Source of the DNA: Chrysogorgia sp. JL179-B06
Lineage: Eukaryota; Cnidaria; Anthozoa; Scleralcyonacea; Chrysogorgiidae
NCBI GenBank assembly: GCA_035772405.1
Contig: JAYKKM010000011.1
Coordinates: 1,357,001 to 1,421,000 of the forward strand
Length of the DNA: 64,000 bases
Direction of reading: 5' to 3'
The notes under the pieces were generated by a model. That model was given only the letters and a program-made list of their open reading frames with translations. It was not told the origin of the DNA and made no database searches. Both the position numbers and the translations under genes were made by a program. Below are positions 61,600 through 64,000 of this stretch, in pieces (the stretch's first letter is position 1; every line of letters begins with the position of its first letter).

Positions 61600-62873
61600 G
61601 TTGCTAATCACCAAGCGACCTCAGGGACAACTGCCAACCAATCGTACAGAAGTGGGTGCAGCTTTCGAGATCATTGGTACTGATTTTGCTGGTCCAATAT
61701 GATACAAGCAAACCAACGCTCGTGAAGCAAATGCTTACCTGCTCATCTTCGCCTGTAGTTTGTCAAGAGCCGTGCACCTGGAAGTAGTTCCAAATATGGA
61801 GGTCACAACTTTCTTGCAGTCCTTCGAACGACTGATTTGAAGGGGACGACCCAGAGTTGTCTATTCCGACAATGGTGCCTCGTTTATCAAGGCAGCCAAG
61901 TAGATAACATGAGTGAGAAATGATGAGCGCGTCCAAGGATTACTGGAGCTCCACGATACTACCTGGAGATTCAACCTCGTTGAACGGCTAATTGGAGTCG
62001 TCAAATCCGCGTTGTATAAGGTGATCAGGGGAGCTACGCTGACATTAACCAAACTAGAAAAAGTGATGCTCGATGTGGAGATACAGATCAACCGACGGCC
62101 GCTAAGCTACATGGATGATGACGTCCAGTTACCCACACTGACTCCAACCAGCTTCTTATTCCAATGTTCAAACCACCTACCAGAAGATGAGTCTCGGAGA
62201 ATCAAGGAAATAGATCTTCGAAAGCGCGTGAAACACCTCGTGAATCGCAAGAACAGCCTATGGAAAGAGAGACGCACAACCTGACGCACAAAACCAGCAA
62301 GTTCCTACCAAAGAAGGAAGACGTTGTTATCGTGAAAGCGGGAAACAACAATCGTGGTACTTGGCCTCTAGCTGTCATAGAGCAGGTCTACCTAGGGAAA
62401 GATGGAATCGTTCATGCTGTGAAGGTAAAGACAGCCAATTGATGGGCTGTGCAACATTTGTACGCCCTCGAGCCTCAGTGCGACGTTAAAGAAAATAGTA
62501 AGCTGGATCCTGCGGCTCCAGATTTCCGTCCAAGGCCAAAGAGAGATGCAGCAGCTAATGTAAGATTGAATCAGATCGGGAAAGTGGAAGACAGCGAGTG
62601 ATAATCGAACCTGACATTTTCTAACAGTCATTACGTAAACAGAAGTAGCCAATAAGATAAGAATAATAATAAAAGTGTTTGGTAATGATCTCAGAGAGTG
62701 AACCGAGACTCTTGTTGTGTGTGAGTGATATTGTGAAGGGAAGCATGTATTGTGAGAGAAGTATAACTTAGTATCTTAATAAATGTATACAAAACCAGTG
62801 ATTGTTTATTTGTGAAGTGTTGGGCGAATTCGAGGAGGCAATCTCCGACAACAGATCACAACAATTACCGACA
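61600..62873 (+). mobile_element. BEL/Pao 3' part: integrase and probable LTR
   Basis: Integrase blocks in shifting frames: 'EIIGTDFAGPI' (first Asp), 'AYLLIFACSLSRAVHLEVV', 'RPRVVYSDNGASF' (second Asp), then an internal deletion where the 'RAPWWGG' block should be, and 'ERLIGVVKSALYKVIRGATL', 'VEIQINRRPLSYMD'. After shifts comes the C-terminal domain 'KFLPKKEDVVIVKAGNNNRG' and 'VKVKTAN' to about 62600. The following 62605-62873 has AATAAA near 62778 and ends TTACCGACA, compatible with an LTR, but its start is not certain. Confidence 0.78.
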
Positions 62874-62879
62874 CCATAC

Positions 62880-63292
62880 AAAAGATAAAACACTTCAATA
62901 TTTCTAAAACGATTGTAGTGTCTGTTTAAATCAGTCTTAAGAAACATGTCTCTGCGATTACCGTCGTCCTGAAGACGTAAAAATACTCTGAGTGGTGTTG
63001 AGATTACTCTTAGGAATAAAAATTATTCATTCTTTTTATTTCGCATAAAGATTATTTTGCCAGTACAACGTCCTCGTCCCTAGTGTAAGCTATACTTGAG
63101 GGGGATGGAAGTCAATTTTGCGATGCGTGTTATGTAAATTACTGTATTGTATCTTAAAATCTTTTGTTTTTGGAATATTTAGGAACCTTGTTTTTGAAAA
63201 AGTTTTGTAGAGCAATTGAGTTTTTACGAAACGATTGTATGGATTACGTTTCTCAGTCCTAGCAGTTTCATGTTATAATATCTTAATTGTAG
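62880..63292. other. Gene-free stretch, probably upstream intron
   Basis: AT-rich; ends in a pyrimidine-containing acceptor (TATCTTAATTGTAG) that opens the next exon. Confidence 0.45.
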
Positions 63293-63855
63293 ATTCCCAT
63301 TAACAAGCATCCAGGAATATGTGATCTGTCATCACAAGGAAGCAAGGTTATTGTTGTAGACACAAATGACAAAATTAGAGTTTTAGTTTGTGTACGAAAT
63401 AATGGAGACTTCACCTGGAGAGTATTGGACAGTAAGTGTAACTGCTCGGTATCAATAGGAACTTTTTATTTTGCATCAGAATATCGTTATTAGGAAAAAG
63501 ATTGAAAACAAGGATTCTGCATGTGTCCTTATGATTGTCAATGTTGTGGTTATAAAGTTAAAGAAACTATTAATTTTTCTTTGTTATTAATCTAGTCTCT
63601 AAACTTGATAATTTGTTTTAGTTGATACTGGTATTTTAGTTTACATCCAGATCTATGTACGACGGACCATCCTTTTGCGATTTTGTTATCAACAGAGACT
63701 ACAAATACAAATATGCGGTCTAGGCACTGGAGACCATGGGTGTAGAAAAAACGTGCGATGGGTTATTGCGGAACGTTTTTCTAGTAATATAACTACTCTT
63801 GGCATCAACAGCATGCTCAGCCAATCTTCCTGTTGAAATTGACCAGATCTGCCAT
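63293..63855 (+). CDS. Two exons of an unrecognised spliced gene
   Basis: Exon 63293-63431 lies between TCTTAATTGTAG and GTAAGTG. It encodes 46 residues including 'HPGICDLSSQGSKVIVVDTN' and 'KIRVLVCVRNNGDFTWRVLD'. Exon 63812-63855 follows GGCATCAACAG, ends at GTAAGT and joins in phase ('TCSANLPVEIDQICH'). Both have consensus sites, matching phases and no stops, the best host-gene candidate in the window. Earlier and later exons lie outside the recognised region or the window. The function is unknown. Confidence 0.6.
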
Positions 63856-64000
63856 GTAAGTAACCTTGAATGACCTTTGTGAGATGTAGTGGCGGTATGT
63901 TGTTGGTCGCTCTCTATATGCAGTCACACATACATATGCTCTTACGGTCAATCACTGATTACTGGTCAGTAGTTTTCTACTGATTACTGCTCGTTTTAGA

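Overview
The window is eukaryotic, intron-bearing and AT-rich. It is almost certainly from an invertebrate animal, and the repertoire (CR1/L2-like LINEs, BEL/Pao elements, animal CACTA, KDZ, PIF/Harbinger, piggyBac, a Crypton-type recombinase, Helitron, Penelope-style hammerhead motifs, P2X7R_C genes) looks most like a cnidarian or another marine invertebrate. That placement is inference, not proof. No bacterial features, rRNA genes or CRISPR arrays were seen. Most coding sequence belongs to transposable elements in all states of decay, many nested in one another; a handful of exons with good splice sites may belong to host genes.

Layout. 1-2.6 kb: two LINE 3' ends and a reversed BEL/Pao piece. 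2.59-5.13 kb: a complete but dead piggyBac element between TTAA sites. 5.5-8.05 kb: minus-strand exon remnants around a small palindromic repeat. 9.0-9.7 kb: L1/Tx1-type LINE endonuclease. 10.2-12.7 kb: animal CACTA (tnp2/DUF4218) transposase pseudogene carrying a CTTGT satellite. 13.8-15.5 kb: BEL/Pao pol with an inverted 3' piece. 17.1-26.75 kb: a Helitron (Rep HUH plus Pif1-type helicase) split twice, by an intact tyrosine-recombinase (Crypton-like) element with foldback ends and by a 3.75-kb long-TIR element with an 8-bp target duplication. 26.8-27.8 kb: unrecognised lysine/serine-rich ORFs. 28.0-29.1 kb: BEL/Pao 3' end with LTR. 29.5-30.0 kb: KDZ transposase remnant. 31.3-32.4 kb: spliced hAT transposase. 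34-35.2 kb: LINE pieces and a hammerhead-like motif.

36.1-45.6 kb: two divergently oriented copies of a gene type combining a Cys-rich CXC-like exon with a P2X7R_C domain. The plus-strand copy is cut in two by a 6.2-kb PIF/Harbinger element (transposase plus Myb-like gene), which itself carries a LINE. 46.2-48.4 kb: a zinc-finger-like exon and a CR1-like LINE. 49.5 kb: hAT MITE. 51.6-53.4 kb: TTF-type hAT transposase (minus). 54.4-56.0 kb: Tc1/mariner element with repeat-filled inverted ends. 56.5 kb: second hAT MITE. 56.9-57.5 kb: second mariner-like transposase remnant. 58.2-60.8 kb: candidate membrane-protein exon followed by a LINE with an NPGP motif. 61.3-62.9 kb: Ulp1-like exon and another BEL/Pao 3' end. 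63.3-63.9 kb: two well-spliced exons of an unrecognised gene leaving the window.

Family names come from motifs read by eye; no search was run. Boundaries are exact only where TIRs, LTR ends, target duplications or splice sites are cited.
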